From an uncultured Bacteroidales bacterium (GTDB lineage Bacteria; Bacteroidota; Bacteroidia; Bacteroidales; Paludibacteraceae): a stretch of 17,907 nucleotides of DNA. The stretch is taken from positions 1 through 17,907 of the forward strand of contig CAIYTJ010000581.1 of the NCBI GenBank assembly GCA_903929065.1, read 5' to 3'. The position numbers were made by a program, and so were the translations under genes. Below the pieces are notes generated by a model. The model was given only the letters and a program-made list of their open reading frames with translations. It was not told where the DNA came from and did not search any database. Shown here piece by piece: positions 1 through 7,804 of this stretch. Position 1 is the stretch's first letter, and each line of letters starts with the position of its first letter.

Positions 1-288
1 ATGTGCATCAGCAGTTGCAACTTCTATATTTGCTGAGATCTCCTGCTTTTGGACTGAATTAGAAAGAATTAATAAATCACGCATCCCCACCCGGATAGTC
101 ATGATATCTTTTCCCAACTCTCCGATTGCATGTTTTACTTTAACCGGATGTTCGTATATTAATTCGGTCTGCTTGTGAATTTTTGTCGATTGACGATACG
201 CAAATATACCCAATGCCAATATCAATACCATCATGGCACCTAAACCAATAAAAAGTTGATTTTTAATCTTTAAATCTCTGATTTTCAT
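1..288 (-). CDS. Membrane sensor protein with MCP-like four-helix domain, N-terminal part only
   Basis: Open from an ATG at 288 to the left edge of the window: 96 codons seen, and the rest lies outside. The start reads MKIRDLKIKNQLFIGLGAMM, a short basic cytoplasmic stretch followed by a hydrophobic segment (about residues 11-31) that should anchor the protein in the inner membrane. Residues 32-96 are polar and helical, with the look of the four-helix ligand-binding module (4HB_MCP) of chemoreceptors and some histidine kinases. It is the last gene seen in a leftward operon, 58 bp after the cheR-like gene, so it may be the receptor or kinase that works with that methyltransferase. Whether it ends in an MCP signalling domain, a kinase or another output cannot be told here. 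The start is preceded by an A-rich stretch instead of a clear ribosome binding site. Confidence 0.7.
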   Translation of the reverse strand, partial: MKIRDLKIKNQLFIGLGAMMVLILALGIFAYRQSTKIHKQTELIYEHPVKVKHAIGELGKDIMTIRVGMRDLLILSNSVQKQEISANIEVATADAH

Positions 289-346
289 ATCTTTTTTTTT
301 AAGCGTTGAATGTTGGTGACCAAATTATAAATTAGTAGATCTGTTT

Positions 347-1159
347 CTATTTTTTAAATATCCCGGATTGAGGATAAACTTCCTGAAAGCCATAATGAAG
401 TAAAATTTCCCGTTCGGTTTCGTCTGTTATCAGAAATCCATTTTCGGATAAGCATTTCTTTAATTTTTCAATTATTTTCTTTTGAAATACCGGTTTGTAA
501 TAAAATAAAACATTGGCACAGAATATAATATCGAATTCACCGAAAATGCTTGTTGGCGGACAAATGTGCTTTTTGTCTAATAAGTCGAAAGTCGAAAATT
601 CAATATTCTCTCTAAGATCCGGCTTTATTATGTATTGGTGTCCATGCCTTATAAACCAGTGGTTTACTCTTTTCAGACTCAAATTACGCACCGCTAACTC
701 TGAAAAAACACCTTTCCCGGCTATTTCGATTTGACTTTCGGACTGGTCAGTTGCAAAAATCCTGAATGCTGGTTTTTCCTGTGAATATTCATTCAAAAGC
801 ATAGAAACAGAGTATGCCTCCTGACCGGAAGCACATGCTGCTGACCAAATTCGTATTTCCCGCTTCTTTTCGTTTACCGATTTAGCGATTAAATTAGGTA
901 AAATTATTTTTTCCAACACTGAAAATGTAAGCGGATTCCTGAAAAACTCACTGTAACTGATTTGCATTGAATCAATAAACCCCCTGGCTTCAACAATATC
1001 AATTTCAAGCAAATCGCAATATGCTTCATGCGAAACACATGTCGTTTCCTGCATTCTTATTTCGATGGAATTATTCAGAAATGTTGCTTCGTATTTCAAA
1101 ATATCAATCTGATGATGTTGAAACAGAATGTCAGCAATTTTTTTGTTCGTTTCCTTCAT
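347..1159 (-). CDS. cheR: CheR-type protein-glutamate O-methyltransferase
   Basis: A 270-residue protein with the two-part CheR layout. An N-terminal helical region (about 5-60) precedes an SAM-dependent methyltransferase fold. Visible motifs: SEFFRNP at 70-76 (the CheR SxFFRxP signature), IRIWSAACASGQEAYS at 102-117 (the SAM-binding loop, normally W.aaCstGeEpYS), FATDQSESQIEIA at 135-147 (the acidic motif II), and FDIIFCANVLFYY at 209-221. In the last motif most family members have CRNVLIYF, so the usual Arg is Ala here. CheR enzymes methylate glutamates of chemoreceptors using SAM; stand-alone copies beside PAS sensors are common in Bacteroidota and may serve signalling other than flagellar chemotaxis. 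It starts 10 bp after the multi-PAS gene and is followed by a membrane sensor gene, so the three are probably one operon. Length is normal for the family. Confidence 0.92.
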   Translation of the reverse strand: MKETNKKIADILFQHHQIDILKYEATFLNNSIEIRMQETTCVSHEAYCDLLEIDIVEARGFIDSMQISYSEFFRNPLTFSVLEKIILPNLIAKSVNEKKREIRIWSAACASGQEAYSVSMLLNEYSQEKPAFRIFATDQSESQIEIAGKGVFSELAVRNLSLKRVNHWFIRHGHQYIIKPDLRENIEFSTFDLLDKKHICPPTSIFGEFDIIFCANVLFYYKPVFQKKIIEKLKKCLSENGFLITDETEREILLHYGFQEVYPQSGIFKK

Positions 1160-1169
1160 TTTTCTGAAT

Positions 1170-4100
1170 TTATTCTACAATGGTGTATTTACCTATGTCA
1201 CCCGTTTCAATAAGCAGTTGATTTACTTCTTTTTTCAGTTCAATCATTTTCATTTCTCTGTCTACCGCCAGGTTGTGAAAACGGGTCATTTCGTTCATTT
1301 TTATTAAAAGTGCTTCTTCTGCATCTTTCCGCTTAGTTATATCCTGAATTAAAACATGCCTTGCTTTTCTTCCATTCGAAACCACTGGTGCTGATGTAAT
1401 TTCAACATAGATTAGTTCTCCATTCTTTTTGATATGGCGTGAGATATCGTCAGAATTTACGCCCATATCAGTCATTTTTATTTTCTTCAGTAAACCCGGA
1501 ATATCTTCCTGAGGACGAATATCTTTTATTGTCATATCAAGAAATTCTTCTTTTGAATAACCGTAATGATTGATGGCCGACTGATTAACCTGAATAAACT
1601 GAAGTGTTTCAAAATCATAAATAAACATGGGCTGTGGATTGTTTTCGAACATCATTCGAAAAGTTTCTTCGCTTTCCTGCAATGCTTTTTGGTTATTTAT
1701 CCGTTCTGATATATCCATAAAGCTCACTAAGCTCGCCCAAACATTTCCATTCTCATCTGTTACCGGTGACCCGAAGATTTCCAGCACTGCTTTGGTTCCA
1801 TCAGGCCTTATTATTAACATGTCATCAATTTTCGAACTTTCTCCATTCATTGCTTTTATAATTGGCATTTCATCAACCGGGTAAGGATCATTAGAATCAA
1901 CTTTGTAGGCATCATATACTTCATGAAGATTATTCATTGTTGCGTCTGGTAAAATACCTCTTCCCAGCAATGTAAGCGCAGCATCGTTTGCTAGTAATGG
2001 TTTACCTGTATGAGCATCGACCATAAACACACCCATTGGAAGGTTTCGGATTAATGAGTCGAAAAGTTCATTCTGGCGTTTTAAAGCACTTTCACTTTGA
2101 ATTAATTTTTCTTCTGCCTGTTTCCTTTCAGTAATGTCGTTAAAACTGATTACAATTTCTGTAATTTCATTTTCATTATTAAATACCGGGAAGCCATTCA
2201 CATTTACCCATATTATCTTAGCATTAGTTGATTGCTGGATTCCAAGTAGTTGGTTTTTTATTGGTTGATTTGTATTGAGAACTCTCTTAACCGGATAATC
2301 TTCCAATGACATAGGTGAATAATCTGTATTTATAAAGCACCATGCAGGATCAATAGCAACTTTACCTTTCATTTGTTCATTGCTTAATCCAAGAAGCTCG
2401 GAAGCTTTGGGATTATTCATAACGATGGATGTATCGGACGCATGAACTACGATTCCGGTTTCCAGATGATTTAACAAACTACTATACCGTTCTTCACTTA
2501 CTTTCAAAGCTATTTCAGCAATTTTCCTGTTAGTAATATCAGAAATACTCGAGATAAAGTAATTAGGCGTTCCATCTTCATTTCTGTTTAAAATTGAATG
2601 AATATCTACCCATACCGTTTTTCCATTTTTATGAAGATATCGTTTTTCAAATCTTAAAGAAGAATTCTCAAGCGACATTAATGAATGAATGGCTTCCATC
2701 GTTACATTTTTATCGTCAGGATGAGTAAAATCGACAAAACTGAGTTGTTCAACTTCGTCAATAGTGTATCCGAGCATATCAGCAAAAGCTTTATTCGCTT
2801 TAATAATCTTACTGTCGGTCGATGAAATGATTTTTCCTAAAACTGATTGTTCAAATACAATCCGGAAAAAATTTTCGCTTTCACGAAGTTGCTCAGATGC
2901 TTTTTTTTGCTCGGTAACATCTTGAATTACTCCAAATAAAATCCTCTTTTCCTTGTCATAAGTGGCTGTGGAGTGAATATCTTTTATTTCACCGGTATCG
3001 GCTGTTTTAATCTTAAATTCAATATCATAAGGTTCATCTTTTTCAATCAGTTTTTTTAATGATTCATCCATAAATGCCCTGTATTCAGGCAGTGGAGCAG
3101 CTTTGACATGATCGTAATTAAAATCTGAACCATAAAGTCCGTACAATTTGTTTGCCCCTTTAGATGCTTTAACTGTCATTGTATCCAATTGCATCTCCCA
3201 GTTACCCGATTTTGAGGCAAATTCAGCACGGTTTAGTCGGTCTTTACTTCTTATTGTCAATTCTTCAGCTCTTTTTCGCTCTGTAATATCATTGAATGAA
3301 CAGACTCTTTGACTGGTATTTTCAATCACTGTTACAGACATAAGTGCATGCCTTATTTCTCCATTTTTTCGGTAAAATTTAAATTCGTAACGACCCGGAA
3401 CTGAATTCGGATCGATAGATCTTAACCAGGCAAATTCTTTTAATCGTTCAAGATCGTCCGGTGGAATTTGTTCAGTCCAGCTCATCCCAATAACTTCTTC
3501 TTTGGTGTAGCCGCTTAATTTGCAATACTCATCATTCACCATAGAAATAATAGAATCGGGTTCTATAATGGCTATGGCTGCCGAATTACTTTCAAAAATG
3601 GCACGGAAATTCTCTTCGCTAACTTGTAGTTTTTTTTCTGCATGGCTTCGGGCTATGAACATGGCTACCTGATTGGCATACAGTTCCAGAATTTCGATGT
3701 TTTTAATGGTCGTACCGTTCTGAAAATACAGCGTAAAGTCGCCAACCCGCAAATCTTTTCTTGAAATATTTAAAATATATATTTCACCCAAATGAAAGGT
3801 TTTTTCAATCAATCTTGAAACAGAAGCAGGTATAACTTTTCCAATTAACTCTGTCAGAGTTTGAAATTTTGTTAAGGTATTATTTTTTATTTTCTCATCT
3901 CTGACAGGATCGAAACTCCAGAGTTTATTCTTAACGTCGAATCCTAAAAATTTAGTTGCTTTGGAGTATATATTGCTCTCCCCACTTATTGCAACTGTCC
4001 TGAAATCCTCATGATTATCTTCATAAATATTCAATGAACCGAATTTGGCTCCTGAAACTTTCACAATAACATCAGTCAACTTTGAAAAGTCTATATTGTC

Positions 4101-5516
4101 CGACGAGAATTCAATTAATTCATTATTATCTTCTAATAATTTTTTCAGTATATCTATGTTATTTTGTAAGGAAGTCTGCGCCTCCATTCGTTCACTAATA
4201 TCATAGAGTATACCGGTGAAAATTATATCTCCATTTTCAAGGATACGGGGCAAAGATTCTAAATGTACCCATTTGATTTTTCCTTTAATCAACAAACGAC
4301 AATCAATGTTAAATGGAATTTGTTTGATGTTGGCTTCTTTATTTTTAATTTCGAACACAACCCGATCATCCGGATGAATCAGGTCACCTATTATTTTGGG
4401 ATTGTTTTTAAATTGTTCCCTGCTGACTTCTAAAATTTGACAAAACCGATCACTGGCTAACTCCATAACATAAGGAGAATTCGCTGAATTACTCCAGGCA
4501 TTTTCAGACCATTTTTCGGTGGAAGTTACCCTTATACGATAAATGCCGGCTGGTTGGGTATTTACAAGATCTCTATATAATTCACGTTCATGTTTTAATA
4601 ATGCTTCAGAATTTTTTCGCTCTGATATATCACGTACAATAAGCTGAACGGCAGGTTTCCCATCAAAGGTAATCGGAATTGCCTTTACTTCCACGTCACA
4701 TGCTGTTCCATCCAATCGGATAAATTTTTCTTCAGCCAAAGGCAGCACTTCTCCTTTTGTTAAAGCTTTTGTCATTCTTTCAACAACAAATTTGCGATAA
4801 TCGGGATGAACAAATTCGATGACATTTTTACCTATCAACTGATCAGCACTTGTAGCCCGCATTAACCTCAGGCACTCATTATTGATTAACAGAATCTCGT
4901 CGGAATTGTAAATGGCAATAGCATCAGGTGAGTTTTCAACCAGATTGCGATATTTGGTTTCACTCTCTACAAGTTCCTCATTTCGTTTTTCTAGTTCATA
5001 GGTCCGATTCTCTACCTGATTTTCAAGTTTGCTGTTAAGTCTTGAATTTCGAAGAATTAGGGCTAAAACTCCTGATAAATTGGAAAGGAATTTCATCATT
5101 TCTTCCATACCATCCATATCCAACATATCCAGCAATAAAATTGAGCCAACAATACTATCGGCAGCTACTAATGGAATAGTCAGAACTTTTTTAATCTCCA
5201 ATTTATTCAGAACACTTACAACTTGCTTGTTTTCTGATTTTTCAGTCCAGCTTTGAATTTCTTTATTTTGAATTGAGAATTCAATTAGTTCATTAATGGC
5301 AGGTTGTTTAGCCCATTCTTGCCTGTTCGATGGATAAACACTGAGAATTTCAGCAGAGTCGTTTTCGTGTTGTATGGCAATAATAATGCTTCTTTCACCA
5401 ATTAATTCGTGAATCTGACGTGTAAAAAAGGCAACACATTGTAAAGGCTGGTCGGATAAACTAAGTAATTTATCCAGTGTTTCGTGAAAAATATATTTTA
5501 GTGATTTATTGTCCAT
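1170..5516 (-). CDS. Multi-PAS/GAF sensor protein without a kinase domain
   Basis: A 1448-residue cytoplasmic sensor with no membrane segment. By eye: GAF-like domain 12-156, coiled coil 157-185, PAS 186-300, PAS 308-443, second GAF-like domain 455-625, then six PAS domains at about 632-748, 755-870, 880-998, 1006-1132, 1146-1272 and 1280-1398. The PAS repeats end in the usual DI(T/S)ERK linker (for example 743-748, 1128-1132, 1392-1396), typical of S-box PAS/PAC units. Residues 1404-1448 form a charged helix with NLAVDREMKMIELKKEVNQL, a tail often seen at the end of PAS proteins. No H-box, HATPase, GGDEF or EAL domain follows, so the protein senses but must pass its signal to a partner. The CheR 10 bp downstream and the membrane sensor after that are the obvious candidates. 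The ATG at 5516 is the first in frame; no strong ribosome binding site is seen. Confidence 0.93.
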   Translation of the reverse strand: MDNKSLKYIFHETLDKLLSLSDQPLQCVAFFTRQIHELIGERSIIIAIQHENDSAEILSVYPSNRQEWAKQPAINELIEFSIQNKEIQSWTEKSENKQVVSVLNKLEIKKVLTIPLVAADSIVGSILLLDMLDMDGMEEMMKFLSNLSGVLALILRNSRLNSKLENQVENRTYELEKRNEELVESETKYRNLVENSPDAIAIYNSDEILLINNECLRLMRATSADQLIGKNVIEFVHPDYRKFVVERMTKALTKGEVLPLAEEKFIRLDGTACDVEVKAIPITFDGKPAVQLIVRDISERKNSEALLKHERELYRDLVNTQPAGIYRIRVTSTEKWSENAWSNSANSPYVMELASDRFCQILEVSREQFKNNPKIIGDLIHPDDRVVFEIKNKEANIKQIPFNIDCRLLIKGKIKWVHLESLPRILENGDIIFTGILYDISERMEAQTSLQNNIDILKKLLEDNNELIEFSSDNIDFSKLTDVIVKVSGAKFGSLNIYEDNHEDFRTVAISGESNIYSKATKFLGFDVKNKLWSFDPVRDEKIKNNTLTKFQTLTELIGKVIPASVSRLIEKTFHLGEIYILNISRKDLRVGDFTLYFQNGTTIKNIEILELYANQVAMFIARSHAEKKLQVSEENFRAIFESNSAAIAIIEPDSIISMVNDEYCKLSGYTKEEVIGMSWTEQIPPDDLERLKEFAWLRSIDPNSVPGRYEFKFYRKNGEIRHALMSVTVIENTSQRVCSFNDITERKRAEELTIRSKDRLNRAEFASKSGNWEMQLDTMTVKASKGANKLYGLYGSDFNYDHVKAAPLPEYRAFMDESLKKLIEKDEPYDIEFKIKTADTGEIKDIHSTATYDKEKRILFGVIQDVTEQKKASEQLRESENFFRIVFEQSVLGKIISSTDSKIIKANKAFADMLGYTIDEVEQLSFVDFTHPDDKNVTMEAIHSLMSLENSSLRFEKRYLHKNGKTVWVDIHSILNRNEDGTPNYFISSISDITNRKIAEIALKVSEERYSSLLNHLETGIVVHASDTSIVMNNPKASELLGLSNEQMKGKVAIDPAWCFINTDYSPMSLEDYPVKRVLNTNQPIKNQLLGIQQSTNAKIIWVNVNGFPVFNNENEITEIVISFNDITERKQAEEKLIQSESALKRQNELFDSLIRNLPMGVFMVDAHTGKPLLANDAALTLLGRGILPDATMNNLHEVYDAYKVDSNDPYPVDEMPIIKAMNGESSKIDDMLIIRPDGTKAVLEIFGSPVTDENGNVWASLVSFMDISERINNQKALQESEETFRMMFENNPQPMFIYDFETLQFIQVNQSAINHYGYSKEEFLDMTIKDIRPQEDIPGLLKKIKMTDMGVNSDDISRHIKKNGELIYVEITSAPVVSNGRKARHVLIQDITKRKDAEEALLIKMNEMTRFHNLAVDREMKMIELKKEVNQLLIETGDIGKYTIVE

Positions 5517-5553
5517 ACTACTTTATTTTTTTTCGTGGTCATTCGAATAGTTG

Positions 5554-5561
5554 CAAATTTA
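5554..5561 (-). promoter_or_regulatory. Possible -7 element for the multi-PAS operon
   Basis: Read on the minus strand this is TAAATTTG, matching the Bacteroidota -7 pattern TAnnTTTG, 38-45 bp upstream of the multi-PAS start codon. No good TTG or TTTG lies at the expected 19-21 bp spacing, so this rests on half a promoter. Confidence 0.35.
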
Positions 5562-5798
5562 ATTTAACACAAAACAATGTTAATAAGAAAATTATTTATT
5601 GTTAATCCAATGGATGATTGTAGCAATATCAGGAATATTGGAACTGACAAATATAATTATATTTGAAAATAAAAAATCATTAAAACTAATTTATTTTTAT
5701 TTTTAGCCCAAAATATGTAATTTTTGTAGTAATTATTCTATCTTGTTGAAGTACATACTATTACAATTTTAATGAGGGGGTTGTTGATTTTTTGCATT

Positions 5799-5880
5799 TT
5801 TACAAATGTTATTCAATTTTTACAAAATTAAAATAGGTGTTGATAATGTTGGGATGATATAAATTTACAAAATTTACAAA
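5799..5880. repeat. Four direct copies of TTTACAAA
   Basis: TTTACAAA occurs at 5799-5806, 5819-5826, 5864-5871 and 5873-5880, all on the plus strand. In sequence this AT-rich, chance recurrence is possible. The position, 283-364 bp upstream of the multi-PAS operon, would allow a regulator-binding role. Confidence 0.35.
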
Positions 5881-6144
5881 TATAAAAACATGTTTTTAAC
5901 TTCACCGTTTAATGTGACGAATGTTGAAACTAAAAATATTCTTTTTTTCAAAAACAGATATAAATTCTGAGATTTATGTTCTATTTTTGTCCTGTATGGT
6001 AACATTTATCCAAACAGGTGCTTTAAAAAGGTTTAAAATGTCAGCAACTTTCTGCTCAAACATTATATAAACGTTAAGCGGAGTTGTCTCAATCAGAAAA
6101 AATGTTATAAAACATACTTTTGGCAATTATTTAACGGCATTTAG

Positions 6145-6175
6145 TTGTTTTGAATGAAACTAAGATGTATTTTTG
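6145..6175 (+). promoter_or_regulatory. Bacteroidota-type promoter facing right
   Basis: TTG at 6145-6147, exactly 20 bp, then TATTTTTG at 6168-6175 followed by CA. This is a full match to the TTG/TAnnTTTG promoter pattern. There is no plus-strand gene downstream, only the hairpin at 6221-6246, so it may drive a short RNA. Confidence 0.55.
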
Positions 6176-6181
6176 CATCGT

Positions 6182-6256
6182 GATTTTTTCATAGTATTAG
6201 ATTTAAGGTTAACAAAGATTGGTAGTATGCCGTGAGGCAAACTACCTTTCGTCTTT
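6182..6256 (+). ncRNA. Candidate small RNA ending in a GNRA-loop hairpin
   Basis: From a predicted start near 6182 (after the promoter at 6145-6175) a short transcript would run to a hairpin at 6221-6246. Its stem is GGTAGT/ACTACC, then an A-A mismatch, then TGCC/GGCA closed by a GTGA loop, which is a GNRA tetraloop. The downstream bases are only moderately T-rich (6247-6258), so termination is uncertain. I do not recognise a known family; the hairpin could instead be a stand-alone structure. Confidence 0.3.
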
Positions 6257-6275
6257 TATGGAGGTTTACCCCCAA

Positions 6276-6287
6276 CCCCTAAAGGGG
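6276..6287. repeat. Short inverted repeat CCCCT-AA-AGGGG
   Basis: A perfect 5-bp inverted repeat inside a C-rich then G-rich stretch (about 6268-6298). From general knowledge, similar sequence recurs between genes in many Bacteroidota genomes. Here it lies past the terminator of the DUF6266-like gene. Confidence 0.35.
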
Positions 6288-6316
6288 AGTAAGATGGGTT
6301 TCCGATAAATTCACAA

Positions 6317-6355
6317 GAAAAATTCCCTGCAAGTCCTTTTTTACTCACAGGGAAT
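6317..6355 (-). terminator. Terminator of the DUF6266-like gene
   Basis: On the minus strand ATTCCCTG pairs with CAGGGAAT (6355-6348 with 6329-6322), with an 18-base loop, followed directly by TTTTCTTG. It lies about 30 bp after the stop codon at 6384. Confidence 0.65.
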
Positions 6356-6371
6356 CTCCTTCTTCACTGAT

Positions 6372-6399
6372 AACTGTTAACTGCTAACTGCCAACTGTA
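6372..6399. repeat. Four tandem 7-bp repeats (AACTGnn) across a gene end
   Basis: AACTGTT, AACTGCT, AACTGCC and AACTGTA follow one another without gaps. The array covers the last codons and the TAG stop (6384-6386) of the DUF6266-like gene and runs 12 bp past it. Confidence 0.6.
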
Positions 6400-7016
6400 A
6401 CAAACACCGATTTGGTTGCTTTACTTCCATCCGCAGTCCTTACAAACAGATAGCAGCATTTCACATCTGCAGCGGTAATGCCCGGGTAAGCAATAGCAAT
6501 ACTACTTACAGCATCATTGCCACGAGCCTGTCTCGCTACCAGCAGTTCACCAACGGTGGTTTTGACTACAGCCACTACTTCATCAGTTGCAGACACTTTC
6601 GGAATCAGCAGATTAGTCTGGTAGCCAATCGTTATTCCGGCAGCAGTAACTGCTCCACCCGATACCACTACAGGAGGCAAAGAGCCATTGGCCACTACCA
6701 GCTTACTGTAATCAATCACAGGTTCTGCCCCGCTTTTATCTATAGCGCCGGGCAGATTGGCAGCCATAAAGAGGTTGTAAGCCGACATGCCCTTCGGACA
6801 TTCAGGAAAACCCTGATCGGTTACACCTCCAAAACCAATATACTCTTCAGCTAACATTTTAAAACCACTGCGTTGCTTCTGCTGCGCTTCGGTTTTGGCA
6901 TCCTGCTGATTGAATGCTTTTGAGCGAATAACATTTTGACCACCGTGCGTAGTGGTAACAAAATTGGCCATAGAACCGCTCATTTGGCCAGTCATTGGAT
7001 TTTGTGCCTTTGACAT
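6384..7016 (-). CDS. DUF6266-like hypothetical protein
   Basis: A 210-residue protein without signal peptide or membrane segment. The N-terminal part (MSKAQNPMTGQMSGSMANFV, then IRSKAFNQQDAKTEAQQKQR at about 30-49) has the layout I associate with DUF6266, a Bacteroidota family of about 210 residues of unknown function: a Gly-rich start with a 'GxMSGxxxNFV' pattern followed by a polar Gln/Lys-rich helix. Residues 95-210 are rich in Val, Ala, Gly and Thr and look like beta strands. The family assignment is from recollection of its pattern and is moderately sure; no function can be given. The gene is monocistronic, with its own promoter (7076-7106), four 10-bp iterons further upstream and a terminator just downstream. 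Its high Ala/Gly content gives it a higher GC than the flanking DNA. Confidence 0.72.
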   Translation of the reverse strand: MSKAQNPMTGQMSGSMANFVTTTHGGQNVIRSKAFNQQDAKTEAQQKQRSGFKMLAEEYIGFGGVTDQGFPECPKGMSAYNLFMAANLPGAIDKSGAEPVIDYSKLVVANGSLPPVVVSGGAVTAAGITIGYQTNLLIPKVSATDEVVAVVKTTVGELLVARQARGNDAVSSIAIAYPGITAADVKCCYLFVRTADGSKATKSVFVTVGS

Positions 7017-7075
7017 ACTAAATTAGCCATCAACTTTCCGAATTGGCAACACGCCACTCTTTGTTTTTGACGCTT

Positions 7076-7106
7076 CAAAAATACAACTGAAATAGCGGTT
7101 CTGCAA
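7076..7106 (-). promoter_or_regulatory. Promoter of the DUF6266-like gene
   Basis: On the minus strand: TTG (7106-7104), exactly 20 bp, then TATTTTTG (7083-7076). This is a full Bacteroidota promoter match, with a leader of about 50 bases before the ATG at 7016. Confidence 0.7.
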
Positions 7107-7153
7107 GACAAATAAATACCACAAAATACAATATAACAGCACTTTATGTATAT

Positions 7154-7193
7154 TTTGCGCACGTTTGCGTACATTTGCGCTCATTTGCGCAAT
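7154..7193. repeat. Four tandem 10-bp iterons, TTTGCGnnCn type
   Basis: TTTGCGCACG, TTTGCGTACA, TTTGCGCTCA and TTTGCGCAAT lie end to end. The period is close to one helical turn, so a bound protein would meet all copies on one face. They lie about 48 bp upstream of the -33 element of the DUF6266-like gene, a usual place for an activator or repressor. Confidence 0.7.
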
Positions 7194-7328
7194 GCCGCCA
7201 AATTCCATTAATAAACTTTATATACAAGTCCTCAAAAGTTTAACATACATTTTCAATTGATAGAGAAATCAACTGGGTGAATTTATAGAAATATCATGAA
7301 AATAGAAGAAAATACAACAATTTTCTAA
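7194..7328. other. Non-coding spacer left of the repeat cluster
   Basis: AT-rich sequence between the iterons and the first TTGC box. I see no gene, promoter match or clear structure in it. Confidence 0.5.
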
Positions 7329-7408
7329 TTGCATTGGAATAAATTTCAAACACCTTGCATTGGAATGAATTCCAACTCCTTCCTTTTTGCATTGGAATGA
7401 ATTTCAAC
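7329..7408. repeat. Three TTGC boxes (TTGCATTGGAAT... family)
   Basis: Copies at 7329-7349, 7355-7376 and 7387-7408. Each starts TTGCATTGGAAT and ends ATTTCAA or ATTCCAAC, giving a near-palindrome of the type TTGGAAT-nA-ATTCCAA. Other copies lie at 10201-10222, 10891-10911 and 10939-10960. In each of the three blocks a box lies 8-9 bp left of the GTCGTCGC... motif. Confidence 0.85.
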
Positions 7409-7416
7409 GCAAATAA

Positions 7417-7582
7417 ATCGGTCGTCGCGATGCGACTTGATTACAGCATTAAAGTCGCGTAGCGACGACCGATTTCGGGAGCATGAGGTTTTAACCCCAT
7501 GCGGGAATAGAAGAATGATGACATTTCCAGCAAGTCGCGTAGCGACGACCGATATTGATTGCGTAGGGTTTCAACCCTATGC
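7417..7582. repeat. REP-like unit: inverted L/R motifs plus AAACCC-type palindromes (block A, part 1)
   Basis: L motif at 7417-7439 (ATCGGTCGTCGC...) and R motif at 7452-7473 (AAGTCGCGTAGCGACGACCG...) form an almost perfect 22-bp inverted repeat around a 12-bp loop. A palindrome follows at 7481-7502 with arms GCATGAGGTT/AACCCCATGC. A second R motif at 7532-7553 is identical to the first and is followed by palindrome GCGTAGGGTT/AACCCTATGC at 7561-7582. Each R motif itself holds the small hairpin GTCGC-GTA-GCGAC. The same R-then-palindrome order recurs five times in the window. Confidence 0.88.
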
Positions 7583-7625
7583 AGTTGTTTGGGGTTTTAA
7601 TTTAACCATATCCAATCTTTTTTGG

Positions 7626-7748
7626 GAGCATAGCAATAAATTGCTACGCTCGCCATATCGGTCGTGGCTCTGCCACTTGCATAAAGCGCATCCAAGCAAG
7701 TCGCATAGCGACGGACGATTTAGGTTGCGTAGGGTTTTAACCCTATGC
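7626..7748. repeat. Symmetric REP-like unit: palindrome-L-R-palindrome (block A, part 2)
   Basis: Left palindrome 7626-7651 (arms GAGCATAGCAA/TTGCTACGCTC), then an L motif at 7657-7679, an R motif at 7698-7719 and a right palindrome at 7727-7748 (GCGTAGGGTT/AACCCTATGC). In this L motif the inner hairpin is GTGGC-TCT-GCCAC instead of GTCGC-nnn-GCGAC: both sides changed together, so the stem is kept. This is the most symmetric copy in the window, about 123 bp. Confidence 0.82.
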
Positions 7749-7750
7749 AA

Positions 7751-7779
7751 TAAAAAGAGCATGATGGTTAGTCATGCTC
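7751..7779 (-). terminator. Terminator of the methyltransferase-nuclease operon
   Basis: On the minus strand GAGCATGA (7779-7772), a 7-base loop, TCATGCTC (7764-7757), then TTTTTA. This is a strong intrinsic terminator 25 bp after the stop codon of the HNH part at 7805. Confidence 0.85.
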
Positions 7780-7804
7780 CTGAAAAAGAAATATAGTCAG
7801 CATT

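Larger units (their letters stand above)
5517..6383. other. 867-bp non-coding region
   Basis: I see no convincing gene on either strand: the stretch is very AT-rich and full of stops. It holds a possible -7 element for the operon on the left, four copies of TTTACAAA (5799-5880), a plus-strand -7-like TATTTTTG at 5982-5989 without a clear -33, a full promoter match at 6145-6175 followed by a GNRA hairpin, a small CCCCT/AGGGG inverted repeat at 6276-6287, and the terminator of the gene on the right. Confidence 0.7.

Noticed and set aside
513..5256. Plus-strand small frames (513-734, 1028-1213, 1627-1884, 5029-5256)
   Set aside because: All are antisense to the CheR and multi-PAS genes, whose domains are clear on the minus strand.
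6992..7208. Two 60-61 codon minus-strand frames upstream of the DUF6266-like gene
   Set aside because: They cover the promoter and iterons of that gene and look like no known protein; the real start at 7016 fits the family.
7329..7748. Possible CRISPR array
   Set aside because: The repeats are inverted and unevenly spaced, spacers are of unequal length, and no cas gene is near. The palindromic REP-like reading fits better.
7437..7796. 119-codon plus-strand open frame in the repeat cluster
   Set aside because: It lies entirely on REP-like palindromes, its composition is repeat-driven and it has no recognisable domain or start signal.
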